Source: Paraburkholderia lacunae
Lineage (GTDB): Bacteria; Pseudomonadota; Gammaproteobacteria; Burkholderiales; Burkholderiaceae
Assembly (NCBI RefSeq): GCF_003353175.1
Contig: NZ_QHKS01000004.1
Span: 186,001-250,000 of the forward strand
Reading direction: 5' to 3'
Length of the DNA stretch: 64,000 nt
Both the position numbers and the translations under genes were made by a program. Within the stretch, counting starts at the first letter, position 1. Every line of letters starts with the position of its first letter. The notes beneath the pieces are model-generated. The model did no database searches and had not been told where the DNA came from. It saw only the letters and a program-made list of their open reading frames with translations. Below are positions 55,144 through 64,000 of the stretch, piece by piece.

Positions 55144-57018
55144 TTACCGGTCCCATCGTTTGAGGTGTGTCAGAAACGCGTCGGCACCGACAAACCCCAC
55201 CAACTGCGCGTCATCTTGCTCCTCACCGTTGCGGTCATAGAAAATCAGTGCGGGCGGCCCGAACAGTCCATAACGCCGCAGCATCAGGACGTCCTCGGTG
55301 GTGCCTTTTGTCACATCAATCTTCAGCAGTTTCCAGTGCGCAAATTCATTCACCACGCGCGGGTCGGCGAAGGTGAAGCGTTCGAGTTCTTTGCAGGTGA
55401 CGCACCAGTCCGCATAGAAATCCAGCATGACTGGCTGGCCACGCGCGGCCTTGAGCGCCTGGTCCAACTCGGCACTCGTCCGTACCATTTCAAACCGCGC
55501 CGTTGCACTTGCATCCGCGTTTGCGCTCACCGGTGACGATACGCGCACCACGCCGCCGAGCGGTTTCAGAACGTCGAAATTGCCCGATGCAACACCAATG
55601 AATTCAGCGACTCCGGCAACCAGCAACAATAGTCCGACTGCCTTGCCTATACGAACGACACCAGCAGCATCTGGCGGCAGCGGGTCGATGGCGCGCAGCA
55701 TCATGCCGCAGCCAGCCAGCAGCAACGCGATCAGCACCATCAGCAGCCAGTCTGGCAGTAACGAATAAACGAACCACAGGGCTGCAGCCAACAGCATGAC
55801 ACCCAGCGTGTTCTGCACCGCGACCATCCAGTGGCCCGACCTGGGCAGAACGTGCGCCCCGAACGTGCCAACCAGCAACAGCGGAAGACCGATGCCGATG
55901 CCCATCACATAGAGTGCCAGCGCTCCGCCGATCACGTCACGGCTGTTGGCGATATACAGCAGCGCGCCCGCCAGTGCCGGTGTGGAGCACGGCCCGACGA
56001 TCAGCGCGGACAGCATGCCCATCACGAACACCGGAACAATCCGGCCCCCTGGCAGACGATTGCTCCATTCGGTCAAGCGAGTCTGCGCGCTTGCGGGTAA
56101 CTGCAGCCGGAACACCCCGAACATGGCAAGTGCGAGTAGCACCATGAGCACGCCGAAGCCGGCCAGTACCCAGGGTTTTTGCGTCAGGGCCACCAGCGGA
56201 ATACCGGCAAGCGCCGCAACGGTGCCTGCCAGCGCATAGGTCAGCGCGAGTCCTTGCACGTAGGTGAACGACAACGCGAAGCCACGCCACCGGTGCGGTA
56301 GGTCTCGGGTGCCACCGATAACGGCGGTCACGATCGGGATGAGCGGATACATGCACACCGTGCCCGCCATCAACAGGCCAGCCAGGAGGAAGCCCAGTAA
56401 TTCAGGTACGCCAAGGCCGTTCGCCGGTCGCAGATTCAGACCGAAAACACTAAGCGTCCGATTTTCACCAGCGACTGTGGTTTCACCCGAGCCTGTCGTC
56501 GCCGTTGCCGTCCCGTCCTGCACGATGGCGGCGACGGTCCCGTCGGCCGCGATCCGGTAGGTCCGCGTCAGCGGCGGATAACACACGCCCAGGTCCGAGC
56601 AGCCCTGCGACGTGACGGAAAGCACGATGCCCGATGCGATAACGTGAGGAAGAGGAAGCTGTAGTTGCACTGGCCGGTGATAAACCTGCACTACCCCGAA
56701 CGTCGGGTCATTCTTCGATTCTGACGCCGGCATCCCGGCCGGCTTCACGGGCACGCCATCCACCGCGAAGCTGAAGCGATCCCGGTACAGGTAGTACCCG
56801 GGTTTTGTACCGAAGTCGAGCGTCACCTGCTGCGGCCCGCTGAGGCTGACCTTCAGTGGGAAGGCATCACGGGGTGACAGCAGATCGGACTCGCTCACTG
56901 CATGCGCAGCGAAGGAAGTGAGCACGAGCAGAAAAGCGAGCACCATGCGCAACGCCCGGTGCAGCGTGCCCGCCAGACGACGCATGCCGCCGCGTTTGCT
57001 GGTTGATGTCGTTCGCAT
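55144..57018 (-). CDS. dsbD: Thiol:disulfide interchange protein DsbD
   Basis: 624 residues from the ATG with AGGAG upstream (frame open to 57036 with TTG). Signal peptide, then periplasmic alpha domain with the Cys pair in QGCSDLGVCYPPL, an eight-helix membrane domain with Cys in GTVCMYPLIP and VGPCSTPAL, and a C-terminal thioredoxin domain with YADWCVTCKELERF. Transfers electrons from cytoplasmic thioredoxin to periplasmic partners. In a copper block it likely keeps Cys-containing periplasmic metal proteins reduced. Follows the CusF-like gene after a 90-bp gap. Confidence 0.95.
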   Translation of the reverse strand: MRTTSTSKRGGMRRLAGTLHRALRMVLAFLLVLTSFAAHAVSESDLLSPRDAFPLKVSLSGPQQVTLDFGTKPGYYLYRDRFSFAVDGVPVKPAGMPASESKNDPTFGVVQVYHRPVQLQLPLPHVIASGIVLSVTSQGCSDLGVCYPPLTRTYRIAADGTVAAIVQDGTATATTGSGETTVAGENRTLSVFGLNLRPANGLGVPELLGFLLAGLLMAGTVCMYPLIPIVTAVIGGTRDLPHRWRGFALSFTYVQGLALTYALAGTVAALAGIPLVALTQKPWVLAGFGVLMVLLALAMFGVFRLQLPASAQTRLTEWSNRLPGGRIVPVFVMGMLSALIVGPCSTPALAGALLYIANSRDVIGGALALYVMGIGIGLPLLLVGTFGAHVLPRSGHWMVAVQNTLGVMLLAAALWFVYSLLPDWLLMVLIALLLAGCGMMLRAIDPLPPDAAGVVRIGKAVGLLLLVAGVAEFIGVASGNFDVLKPLGGVVRVSSPVSANADASATARFEMVRTSAELDQALKAARGQPVMLDFYADWCVTCKELERFTFADPRVVNEFAHWKLLKIDVTKGTTEDVLMLRRYGLFGPPALIFYDRNGEEQDDAQLVGFVGADAFLTHLKRWDR

Positions 57019-57107
57019 GGTAGTACTCCTGCTCAAGACGTGAGCGAAAACGCGACCCCAGGCCCGCCGTTACGCGACGGGCCTGGGGTGATCGTGTCAG
57101 CGCCCTA

Positions 57108-57464
57108 TCACTGCTGTTTTTCCAGATTCACGATGGTCAACGCACCGTTGACGCTTTCAACGCGGACCTTGACCTTCTCGCCTTCCTTGACCTGCTTGAC
57201 CATTGACGCATCCTTCGCCTTGAATGCCATCGTCATCGGCGGCATGCCAACGTTGTTCAACGCGCCGTGCTTCAGCGTCACCATGCCGGTCGACGGGTCG
57301 ACCTTCTTGACCACCGCGTCAGTGAGTGCGGTGTCTGTCGATGAAGCTGTGTCCATGGCACCTGTCTTCATTTTCATACCTGCCATATCGTCGGCTGCCA
57401 GCGCGGTGCCGGCAAACGCAGTAGCGGTACAGACCATAGCGGATACGATCATCAACTTCTTCAT
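57108..57464 (-). CDS. CusF-like periplasmic copper-binding protein (Trp replaced)
   Basis: 118 residues; signal peptide to about ALA (23), a Met-rich segment ([13 protein letters not shown]), then a CusF OB fold. Copper ligands by alignment: His66, Met77 and Met79 (GMPPMTM), but the Trp that caps Cu(I) in E. coli CusF (Trp44) is Met74. Delivers periplasmic Cu(I)/Ag(I) to the CusCBA pump. Its ATG overlaps the cusA stop codon (ATGA), so the two are translationally coupled. Confidence 0.9.
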   Translation of the reverse strand: MKKLMIVSAMVCTATAFAGTALAADDMAGMKMKTGAMDTASSTDTALTDAVVKKVDPSTGMVTLKHGALNNVGMPPMTMAFKAKDASMVKQVKEGEKVKVRVESVNGALTIVNLEKQQ

Positions 57465-60400
57465 TGGTTTTCTCCAGGGAGGGTTTGCGGCACGGACGTG
57501 CCAATAGGTACTGCATGAGGTTGAGACGGTACTGCGTGAGGTTGAGACGCTTTTCTGGTACGGATAACGCGACGGCGTTGCAGCAGCAGCCAGGCGGCCG
57601 GAATGATGAGCATCGACAGGAGCGGCGCCGTCACCATCCCACCCACCATCGGCGCGGCGATACGCTGCATGACTTCCGACCCGGCACCATGGCCCAGCAT
57701 GATCGGAATGAGGCCGGCCAGCACCACGGCAACCGTCATGGCCTTCGGTCTGACCCGCAGCACGGCGCCCTCACGAATAGCGTCCACGAGGGTCGCCTCC
57801 GTGAACGGTTCGCCTCGCTCAAGCCGGCTGTTGAGCGCCCCCTTCAGGTACAGGAGCATCACGACCCCGAACTCGGCAGCGACCCCTGAGAGTGCGATGA
57901 ATCCAACCGCCGTTGCGACAGACACGGCGTGACCGAGAATCCAGATCAGCCAGAAACCGCCGACCAGCGCGAACGGCACGGTCGACATCAGCAGGAGCGC
58001 GTCAGCCGCCGCATTGAACGTGAGGAAGAGCAACACGAAGATAACCACGAGCGTGACCGGAATCACAGTGCGCAACTTGGCCGCCGCCCGCTCGAGGTAC
58101 TCGAACTGGCCGGACCAGGCGATCGAATAACCCGGCGGCAACACGACGTTCTGCGACACGGCCTGCTGCATCGCCTTCACAGCCGATTGAAGATCTGTAT
58201 CGCGAATGTCGACGTAGACGTAGCCCGACAGCCGCGCGTTCTCACTACGGATCATGGGTGGGCCATCGGCAATCCTGATGGCAGCTACGTCGCCCAGCGT
58301 GATCTGCGCGCCCCGGTCCGTGACCACCGGCAACTGGCGCAGATTGTCGACCGAGTCCCGGACCTCGCGTGGATAGCGGATATTGATCGGGAAACGCTCG
58401 CGACCCGCGATGACCTCGCCGACGTTGTCGCCCCCGACCGCCGACGACACGACCGACTGGATGTCAGCGACCGACAGGCCGTAGCGGGCGGCCGCCAGCC
58501 GGTCGATGTCGACGTCGATGTAGTGCCCGCCGTTCAGCCGTTCCGCAAGCGCCGACGTGACGCCTGGAACGTTCTTCACTGCAGCCTCCACCTGTGTGGC
58601 GATCCTGTCGATCTGCCCGAGATCCGCGCCGGAAATCTTGACCCCCACGGGCGTCTTGATGCCGGTTGACAGCATGTCCAGCCGGTTGCGGATCGGCGGC
58701 ACCCAGACGTTCGACAGGCCTGGAATTTTCACCCGTGCATCGAGTTCATCGACCAGCTTCTCCGGTGTCATGCCGGGGCGCCATTCACTACGTGGCTTGA
58801 ACTGGATAGTGGTCTCGAACATCTCGAACGGCGCGGGGTCGGTCGCCGTATCCGCACGGCCCGACTTGCCGAATACGGTTGCCACTTCCGGTACCGTCTT
58901 GATCAGGCGATCCGTCTGCTGCAGCAGTTCGGCCGCCTTGTCTGCCGAGATACCCGGTAGCGCCGTCGGCATGTAGAGCAGGTCGCCCTCGTCGAGCGGC
59001 GGCATGAACTCGCCACCGAGCCGCGACACGGGAATCAGCGTGATGGCGAGCGCGACCACCGCCAGCCCGATCGCCACCCACGGCCGGCGCAGCGTCGCTT
59101 CGAGCAGCGGGCGGTAGAGCCTGATCAGCACGCGATTGATCGGATTGGCGTTCTCGTGCGGGATCCGGCCGCGAATGAGGTAGCCCATCAGCACCGGCAC
59201 GAGCGTCACCGACAGGCCAGCCGCAGCGGCAATCGTGTACGTCTTGGTGAACGCCAGCGGCGAAAAGAGCTTTCCTTCCTGTCCCTCCAGCGAAAACACC
59301 GGGATGAACGACAGCGTGATGATCAGCAGCGAGAAGAACAGTGCCGGCCCCACCTCCGCCGCAGAGGTCGCGATGAGCTCCCAGCGCTGTGCCGTCGTGA
59401 TGGGTTCGCCCGGATGGTCGTGGTCGTACGCTTCAAGGTGCTTGTGAGCGTTCTCAATCATCACGATGGCCGCGTCGATCATCGCGCCGATGGCAATCGC
59501 AATGCCGCCCAACGACATCAGGTTCGCGTTCACCCCCTGGTAACGCATCACGATGAACGCGGCCAGCACACCAAGCGGCAGCGACAGAATGGCGACGAAC
59601 GCACTACGCAGATGGAACAGGAACACTGCACAGACTAGCCCGACGATGATGAATTCCTCGATGAGCTTGTCCTTCAGGTTGTCCACGGCGCGCTCAATGA
59701 GCTGGGAGCGGTCGTAAGTCGTCACAACTTGCACGCCAGCCGGCAATGAACGCTTCAGGTCGGCCAGTTTCGCCTTCACTGCATCGATGGTCGTGAGCGC
59801 GTTCTTGCCAGAACGCATGACGATCACGCCACCCGCGACTTCGCCTTCGCCGTTCAGCTCGGCGATGCCGCGGCGCATCTCTGGCCCGATCTGGATGCGC
59901 GCGACGTCCCCGAGCAGCACCGGCGTCCCGGCATCGTTGGTGCGCAGCACGATGTTGCGGAAGTCGTCCAGTGAATGCAGATATCCGGACGACCTGACCA
60001 TGTACTCGGATTCGGCCAGTTCCACCACCGAACCACCCGACTCCTGGTTCGCCTTGCCGAGCGCGTCCGCGACGGTGGCCTGCGTCAGGTTGTAGGCCCG
60101 CAGCTTGTCCGGGTCGAGGACGACCTGATACTGGCGAACCATGCCGCCGATGGATGCCACTTCCGAAACATCCGGTACTGACTTCAGTTCGAACTTCAGG
60201 AACCAGTCATTCAGCGCGCGCAGTTGTCCGAGGTCGTGTTGTCCGGTCTTGTCGACGAGTGCATATTCGTACACCCAGCCCACACCCGTTGCATCCGGTC
60301 CAAGCGACACGGTCGCACCGGGCGGCAGGCGACTCTGCACCTGGTTCAGGTATTCGAGTACCCGCGAGCGTGCCCAGTACTGGTCCGTCTTGTCGTCGAA

Positions 60401-60688
60401 CAGCACATAGACGAATGCATCGCCGAACGACGAATACGCGCGGATCGTTTTCGCGCCCGGCACACCGAGCAGTGTCGTCGTGAGCGGATAGGTCACCTGA
60501 TCCTCGATGACCTGCGGCGCCTTGCCCGGATACGACGCCTTGATGATGACCTGCGTGTCCGACAGGTCGGGCAGCGCATCGAGCGGTGTCTGCGTCACGG
60601 AATACACGCCCCAGGCGGTAACGAGCAGGGTCGCGAGCAGCACCAGAAACCGGTTGTGGATGGACCAGCGAATCAGGCGGGCAATCAT
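57461..60688 (-). CDS. cusA: CusA-type Cu(I)/Ag(I) RND efflux pump
   Basis: 1075 residues, heavy-metal-efflux RND family. The Cu(I)/Ag(I)-binding Met triad of E. coli CusA is conserved at identical numbers: Met573 ([10 protein letters not shown]), Met623 ([10 protein letters not shown]) and Met672 ([10 protein letters not shown]). Proton-relay acids lie in [17 protein letters not shown]. Twelve membrane helices and the large periplasmic loops are in order. Pumps metal through CusB and CusC outside. Overlaps cusF-like by 4 bases downstream and cusB by 4 upstream. Confidence 0.97.
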   Translation of the reverse strand: MIARLIRWSIHNRFLVLLATLLVTAWGVYSVTQTPLDALPDLSDTQVIIKASYPGKAPQVIEDQVTYPLTTTLLGVPGAKTIRAYSSFGDAFVYVLFDDKTDQYWARSRVLEYLNQVQSRLPPGATVSLGPDATGVGWVYEYALVDKTGQHDLGQLRALNDWFLKFELKSVPDVSEVASIGGMVRQYQVVLDPDKLRAYNLTQATVADALGKANQESGGSVVELAESEYMVRSSGYLHSLDDFRNIVLRTNDAGTPVLLGDVARIQIGPEMRRGIAELNGEGEVAGGVIVMRSGKNALTTIDAVKAKLADLKRSLPAGVQVVTTYDRSQLIERAVDNLKDKLIEEFIIVGLVCAVFLFHLRSAFVAILSLPLGVLAAFIVMRYQGVNANLMSLGGIAIAIGAMIDAAIVMIENAHKHLEAYDHDHPGEPITTAQRWELIATSAAEVGPALFFSLLIITLSFIPVFSLEGQEGKLFSPLAFTKTYTIAAAAGLSVTLVPVLMGYLIRGRIPHENANPINRVLIRLYRPLLEATLRRPWVAIGLAVVALAITLIPVSRLGGEFMPPLDEGDLLYMPTALPGISADKAAELLQQTDRLIKTVPEVATVFGKSGRADTATDPAPFEMFETTIQFKPRSEWRPGMTPEKLVDELDARVKIPGLSNVWVPPIRNRLDMLSTGIKTPVGVKISGADLGQIDRIATQVEAAVKNVPGVTSALAERLNGGHYIDVDIDRLAAARYGLSVADIQSVVSSAVGGDNVGEVIAGRERFPINIRYPREVRDSVDNLRQLPVVTDRGAQITLGDVAAIRIADGPPMIRSENARLSGYVYVDIRDTDLQSAVKAMQQAVSQNVVLPPGYSIAWSGQFEYLERAAAKLRTVIPVTLVVIFVLLFLTFNAAADALLLMSTVPFALVGGFWLIWILGHAVSVATAVGFIALSGVAAEFGVVMLLYLKGALNSRLERGEPFTEATLVDAIREGAVLRVRPKAMTVAVVLAGLIPIMLGHGAGSEVMQRIAAPMVGGMVTAPLLSMLIIPAAWLLLQRRRVIRTRKASQPHAVPSQPHAVPIGTSVPQTLPGENQ

Positions 60689-62232
60689 TTGACACCTCCG
60701 GCTGCCTCGACCTTCGTCAACGTATATCCGTCATCCGACTGCCTGAAAACGAAATGCACGGTCTCGCCAGCCTTCACGTCTGGAAAAGCCGTCGGCGATG
60801 GCTTGCCAAACGTCATCGTCATCGCACCCCAGCCCAGTGCCGGCACGGGTTGGTGCGAGAACGTGATGTCACCAGGTGTGACCTTTTCAACCTTGCCGGT
60901 CGTTTCGTAGGTTTGGGGAGCGGTCGCGGCAGCGCCGGAAGCCGGCAACGCTGCGGAAGTTGCAGACGCGCCGGCGCCAGCCGCGGCGGCGCCTTCCAGC
61001 TTCGGCAGCACCGACTTCAGGCTGGCTTCGGAGTCGATCAGGAACTGCCCCGAGGCGACGACCTGCTGGCCTTCCGTCAACCCGCCCGTTACTTCAGTGC
61101 TGTCCCCGGCATCGTTGCCGATCGTGACTGCAACGGGTTGCAGCCGACCGTCGCTGTTCCTCGCGATCACGACGGACCGCTTGCCGGTGGTGATGACCGC
61201 TTCCGAAGGTACGAGAAGGCGCGACACAGGTTTCGCTGCACCGACACGCGCGCGCATCAGCATCCCCGGCGTCAGCTTCAGCCCGGCATTGTCGATTTCG
61301 AGACGCGCCTGCAGCGTGCGGCTGCTCGTGCTGATGCCAGGCAGGATTTCGCGGATGTGTCCCGTGAAGTGCTGCGTCGGGTCACCGGCAAACACCGCAT
61401 CCACCGTCATCCCGGGCCGCACCTGAAGGGCCAGCGCCTCGGGCACTTCGACGATGAGCCATAGTCTGCTCAGCCCGGATACCTTGGCCAGCGTCTGGCC
61501 GGGCGACACCATCGCGCCATCGCGCACATTGAGTTCGGTCAGCACACCGGTTTCCGGTGCGGACAGCGTGACGTGTGTCTGTGCCTTGCCGGTCCGGTCG
61601 AGACTGGCAATCACGCCCTCCGGAATCGACATTGCCCGCATGCGCGCGCGGGAAGCGGCCAGCATGCTGTCATCCATGCCGCCACGCTTCAGCGCCAGAT
61701 ATTCCTCCTGCGGCGCCAGCCAGTCGGGAACGAACAGCGACGCAATGGGCGCGCCCTTCGCCACGCGCTGCATCGGGGCACTCGCGTAAAGGTGGTCGAT
61801 ATAGCCCGTCACCCGCGACTGGACGACGTCCGCCATCGACTCGTCGAACTGCGTCGTGCCAACCGCATCGAATCCTTCCGTTGTTTCCTGCCGCCGTACC
61901 GTCGCGTAGCGGATGCCCAGATTCTGCTGCAGCCCTGCGTCAATCCTGATGCCGCTCGACCCGCCTTCGTCCGCATAGACCGGCTCGAGCTGCATGTTCA
62001 TGAAAGGCGATTTGCCCGGCTTGTCGAAGTGCTGGTTCGGCACCATCGGGTCGTGCCAGTACAGCACCTTGCGACCCGTCTTCGGGTCAATTTTGTCGCT
62101 GGAGGGGGTTGCCGCAACAGCGCTTGCGCCACTCATCGCCTCGCGATGCGTGCCTGCAACATACCCTGCTCCCAGCAGCGCGGCGGCGGCAAACAGAGCT
62201 AGAACCGCACGCACCTGTTGATTCGTTTGCAT
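60685..62232 (-). CDS. cusB: CusB membrane-fusion protein with fused C-terminal CusF domain
   Basis: 515 residues from the ATG with GGAGAAACCT upstream. N-terminal membrane anchor, then a heavy-metal-binding segment ([29 protein letters not shown]), coiled-coil/barrel MFP core, and a C-terminal extension (~445-515) that is a CusF domain with canonical ligands His460, Trp468, Met471 and Met473 (ALGWGAMTM). Periplasmic adaptor of the CusCBA pump. The fused chaperone domain could pass metal directly to CusA. Confidence 0.94.
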   Translation of the reverse strand: MQTNQQVRAVLALFAAAALLGAGYVAGTHREAMSGASAVAATPSSDKIDPKTGRKVLYWHDPMVPNQHFDKPGKSPFMNMQLEPVYADEGGSSGIRIDAGLQQNLGIRYATVRRQETTEGFDAVGTTQFDESMADVVQSRVTGYIDHLYASAPMQRVAKGAPIASLFVPDWLAPQEEYLALKRGGMDDSMLAASRARMRAMSIPEGVIASLDRTGKAQTHVTLSAPETGVLTELNVRDGAMVSPGQTLAKVSGLSRLWLIVEVPEALALQVRPGMTVDAVFAGDPTQHFTGHIREILPGISTSSRTLQARLEIDNAGLKLTPGMLMRARVGAAKPVSRLLVPSEAVITTGKRSVVIARNSDGRLQPVAVTIGNDAGDSTEVTGGLTEGQQVVASGQFLIDSEASLKSVLPKLEGAAAAGAGASATSAALPASGAAATAPQTYETTGKVEKVTPGDITFSHQPVPALGWGAMTMTFGKPSPTAFPDVKAGETVHFVFRQSDDGYTLTKVEAAGGVK

Positions 62233-62243
62233 AGGTTTCTCCT

Positions 62244-63539
62244 TCACTGAGCGGCGGACATGGTGGCGGGCACGACCTGGTATTCCAGCTGCGCCCACGT
62301 CTGGGATACATCGCGCTGGAGATCGAGCACCTGCAATTGCGCGTCGAGTCGCCCACGTCGGGCAGCGAATGTATCGGCGAGCGAGCCTGTGCCCGCCTTA
62401 TACGCCGCCGTCGCCAGTTGCACGCGCTGGTCGGCCGCCGGCAGCAAGGCCTGATTGAGACTGGCGATGCGCTCGCGGCCGTTGGCCAAGGTGGCTGACA
62501 GCGTCCGGACATCCGCTTCGACCTGCCGCTGGGTGTCCTCATACATCAGGCGTGCCTTGGTCCCAAGCTCCGCTTTTTCAGCCGCGTCCCGGTCCTGGTA
62601 GTTCTTGCGATGGATGGGCAACGGGATGCTGACGCCAACCGACACCATGTTCGAGTACGCCCCGCCGCGCTGCTGGTATGAGACTTCCCACGTCCAGTTG
62701 GGGCTGCGGTTGCTGTTCGCGACGGCGGTGTCGGCATCAGCGACGGCAATCTCTGCAGAAGCCGCGATGAGCGCCGGCTCCACGTGCCGCAGCTCCTCGG
62801 GCGGCAGGGAAGTAACGAACGACTGGGGCGCTGGCGGCTCGCCCGCTACGTCAGTGACCGGTGCGGCAGTCCATCGCGATAGCGAAATCAGTGCGGTCTG
62901 CAGTGTCTGTTGAGACTTGAGCAGTTGGTCCTGCGCCTGCGCCAGCATGAGCTGGGCTTGCGTAACGTCGGCGGCCGACGCTTTTGCACCCCGGTAGGAG
63001 GCTTGTGTGGCCGCAAGCTCATGCGTCATGTGCCTGATCAGCTCCTGCTGCAACGACACCGTTTTTTTGGCGTAGGCCGCGTTCAGCCATGCGGTCGCGG
63101 TTTGCTGACGCACGTTGGTGTATTGCGTGAGATAGCCCGAGCGCTCGCGATCGACGACCTGGTTCGCCAGCGCTGACCGGAGCCGGCGCTTTTCAGGGGA
63201 AACCCATTCCTGCTCGATGCCGATACGGCGCATCGTCATGAAATCCTGGCCGATGGTGAACCGTTGAGGTCCGTTCACCGGCAGATTGTCGACGCCGGCC
63301 TTGAGCATTGGGTCCGGCAACTGGCCGGCACTGATGACCACCTCAGAACTGGCTCGCACGGATGACTGCGCGGCCTGCATCGCTGCGGATCGGTCCGTCG
63401 CGGATTGCAATGCGGCATCAAGGGTGAGTGCTGCCTGCTGAGCGTGTGCTGCCACACTCGCAATGGCGAGCAACGCGAAAAGCGTGCGCGCGTGCACCGT
63501 TGCACGCCGTAACGACGGCGTGCCGAATATTAAAGACAT
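62244..63539 (-). CDS. cusC: CusC/TolC-type outer-membrane efflux protein
   Basis: 431 residues with a signal peptide (TLFALLAIASVAAHAQ) and two outer-membrane efflux repeats (TolC fold, coiled-coil rich; LAQAQDQLLKSQQTLQTALI and NQALLPAADQRVQLATAAYK). Forms the outer-membrane exit duct for the CusBA pump. 11 bp upstream of cusB, same strand. Lacks the lipoprotein Cys found in E. coli CusC. Confidence 0.92.
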   Translation of the reverse strand: MSLIFGTPSLRRATVHARTLFALLAIASVAAHAQQAALTLDAALQSATDRSAAMQAAQSSVRASSEVVISAGQLPDPMLKAGVDNLPVNGPQRFTIGQDFMTMRRIGIEQEWVSPEKRRLRSALANQVVDRERSGYLTQYTNVRQQTATAWLNAAYAKKTVSLQQELIRHMTHELAATQASYRGAKASAADVTQAQLMLAQAQDQLLKSQQTLQTALISLSRWTAAPVTDVAGEPPAPQSFVTSLPPEELRHVEPALIAASAEIAVADADTAVANSNRSPNWTWEVSYQQRGGAYSNMVSVGVSIPLPIHRKNYQDRDAAEKAELGTKARLMYEDTQRQVEADVRTLSATLANGRERIASLNQALLPAADQRVQLATAAYKAGTGSLADTFAARRGRLDAQLQVLDLQRDVSQTWAQLEYQVVPATMSAAQ

Positions 63540-63628
63540 GTTCTAACCCCAAACGGTCGAATCCCATAGGGAATCACGTCCTGGACGCAGGACGACCTCA
63601 CCGCGAACGCGGCGAACTTACTAGGGGC

Positions 63629-63991
63629 TTAGAGTGCGCGAGGCGGTCGCCAGAATCCACCCGGCTCACGGACGGACAGCGACTGTGCGTAGTGGAAAAC
63701 GACGGGGCTAGAACGCCCCGCGGGACGGGTCACCTCGGTGCGGGAGACCGGGTGATAGAGGCTGCCGATCTGGCATTGCGCCGTCACCTTGCAGGAAAAA
63801 CCTTTGGTCTTTCCGCCCGGTGCAGACTTCATGTTTTCGCAGCCGGACATGTCCGACGACATTGCGCTGCTTTCACCTGCGCTCATGCTCATCTGCATCG
63901 GACACGCGCCCGTCAGCCCGCTCGCTGCCAGCCCACTGACGGGTAGCGCAACGCAGAGCAGCAGCAGGAACAATGTCCGGAGGAATTTCAT
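63629..63991 (-). CDS. Small exported Met/Cys protein, first gene of the copper block in this window
   Basis: 120 residues. Signal peptide (LRTLFLLLLCVALPVSG), then a Met/Ser/Cys-rich stretch (GACPMQMSMSAGESSAM, SDMSGCENM) likely to bind Cu(I), and a C-terminus FWRPPRAL. Paralogous by eye to the protein at 54720-55073. Probably a periplasmic copper-binding accessory. The promoter would lie beyond the right edge. Confidence 0.72.
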   Translation of the reverse strand: MKFLRTLFLLLLCVALPVSGLAASGLTGACPMQMSMSAGESSAMSSDMSGCENMKSAPGGKTKGFSCKVTAQCQIGSLYHPVSRTEVTRPAGRSSPVVFHYAQSLSVREPGGFWRPPRAL

Positions 63992-64000
63992 GGCGGCGAT

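Overview
High GC, dense gene packing and the gene families present point to a Burkholderiales bacterium, most likely Paraburkholderia or a close Burkholderia relative. The strongest markers are an adjacent rpfR/rpfF (cis-2 fatty-acid signal) pair, a type II citrate synthase, a long Lhr helicase, and a copper/silver efflux block of the kind found in this order. I saw no rRNA, tRNA, CRISPR array or complete insertion sequence. Gene calls rest on reading translations and motifs; no database search was run.

Layout. 1-17.7 kb is largely chromosomal housekeeping. A DNA-repair pair comes first (Dna2-like nuclease-helicase cut by the window edge, and a FAN1-type VRR-NUC nuclease), then an aminotransferase, an AraC regulator facing an AhpD-like protein, a tyrosine-recombinase relic, an aldo/keto reductase, lhr, the convergent rpfR/rpfF pair, an M20 dipeptidase and two small orphan genes. 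18-29 kb holds a tetR-MFS efflux operon with its own operator, a PEP-mutase/isocitrate-lyase-like enzyme, OsmC, an apparent RpiR-controlled operon (C45 autoproteolytic hydrolase, class III aminotransferase, carboxymuconolactone-decarboxylase-like protein) and a glycogen-debranching-type glycosidase. 29-38 kb has a mosaic intergenic repeat, gltA, two alpha/beta hydrolases, a solitary MreB paralogue, an EmrB-like exporter, an AraC regulator and glutaminase.

38-51 kb is accessory metabolism: an orphan RutE-like nitroreductase, a roughly 0.9 kb stretch without a convincing gene, a secreted BNR/Asp-box protein, a kynurenine-formamidase-like hydrolase, an aromatic cluster (acyl-CoA thioesterase, SDR, MobA-type 3-hydroxybenzoate 4-monooxygenase, MarR), then a Crp/Fnr regulator, an ACS-family MFS transporter, a BKACE-family enzyme and a carnitine-dehydrogenase-like enzyme.

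51-64 kb is a one-strand copper/silver defence block read right to left: small exported Met/Cys protein, cusC, cusB (with a fused C-terminal CusF domain), cusA (Met triad 573/623/672 intact), a separate CusF-like protein, dsbD, a second small exported protein, DUF2933, a PCYCGC-type protein, a PII-like protein, a Met-rich multicopper oxidase and a HiPIP. Together they would bind, oxidise and export periplasmic Cu(I)/Ag(I) while dsbD maintains thiols.

The most useful new observations are predicted operators for three local regulators (RpiR, TetR, MarR), three independent 12-bp-period tandem arrays, a BKACE enzyme lacking one expected zinc ligand, a CusF whose copper-capping Trp is replaced by Met, and a possible small-RNA locus ending in an orphan terminator near 31.05 kb.
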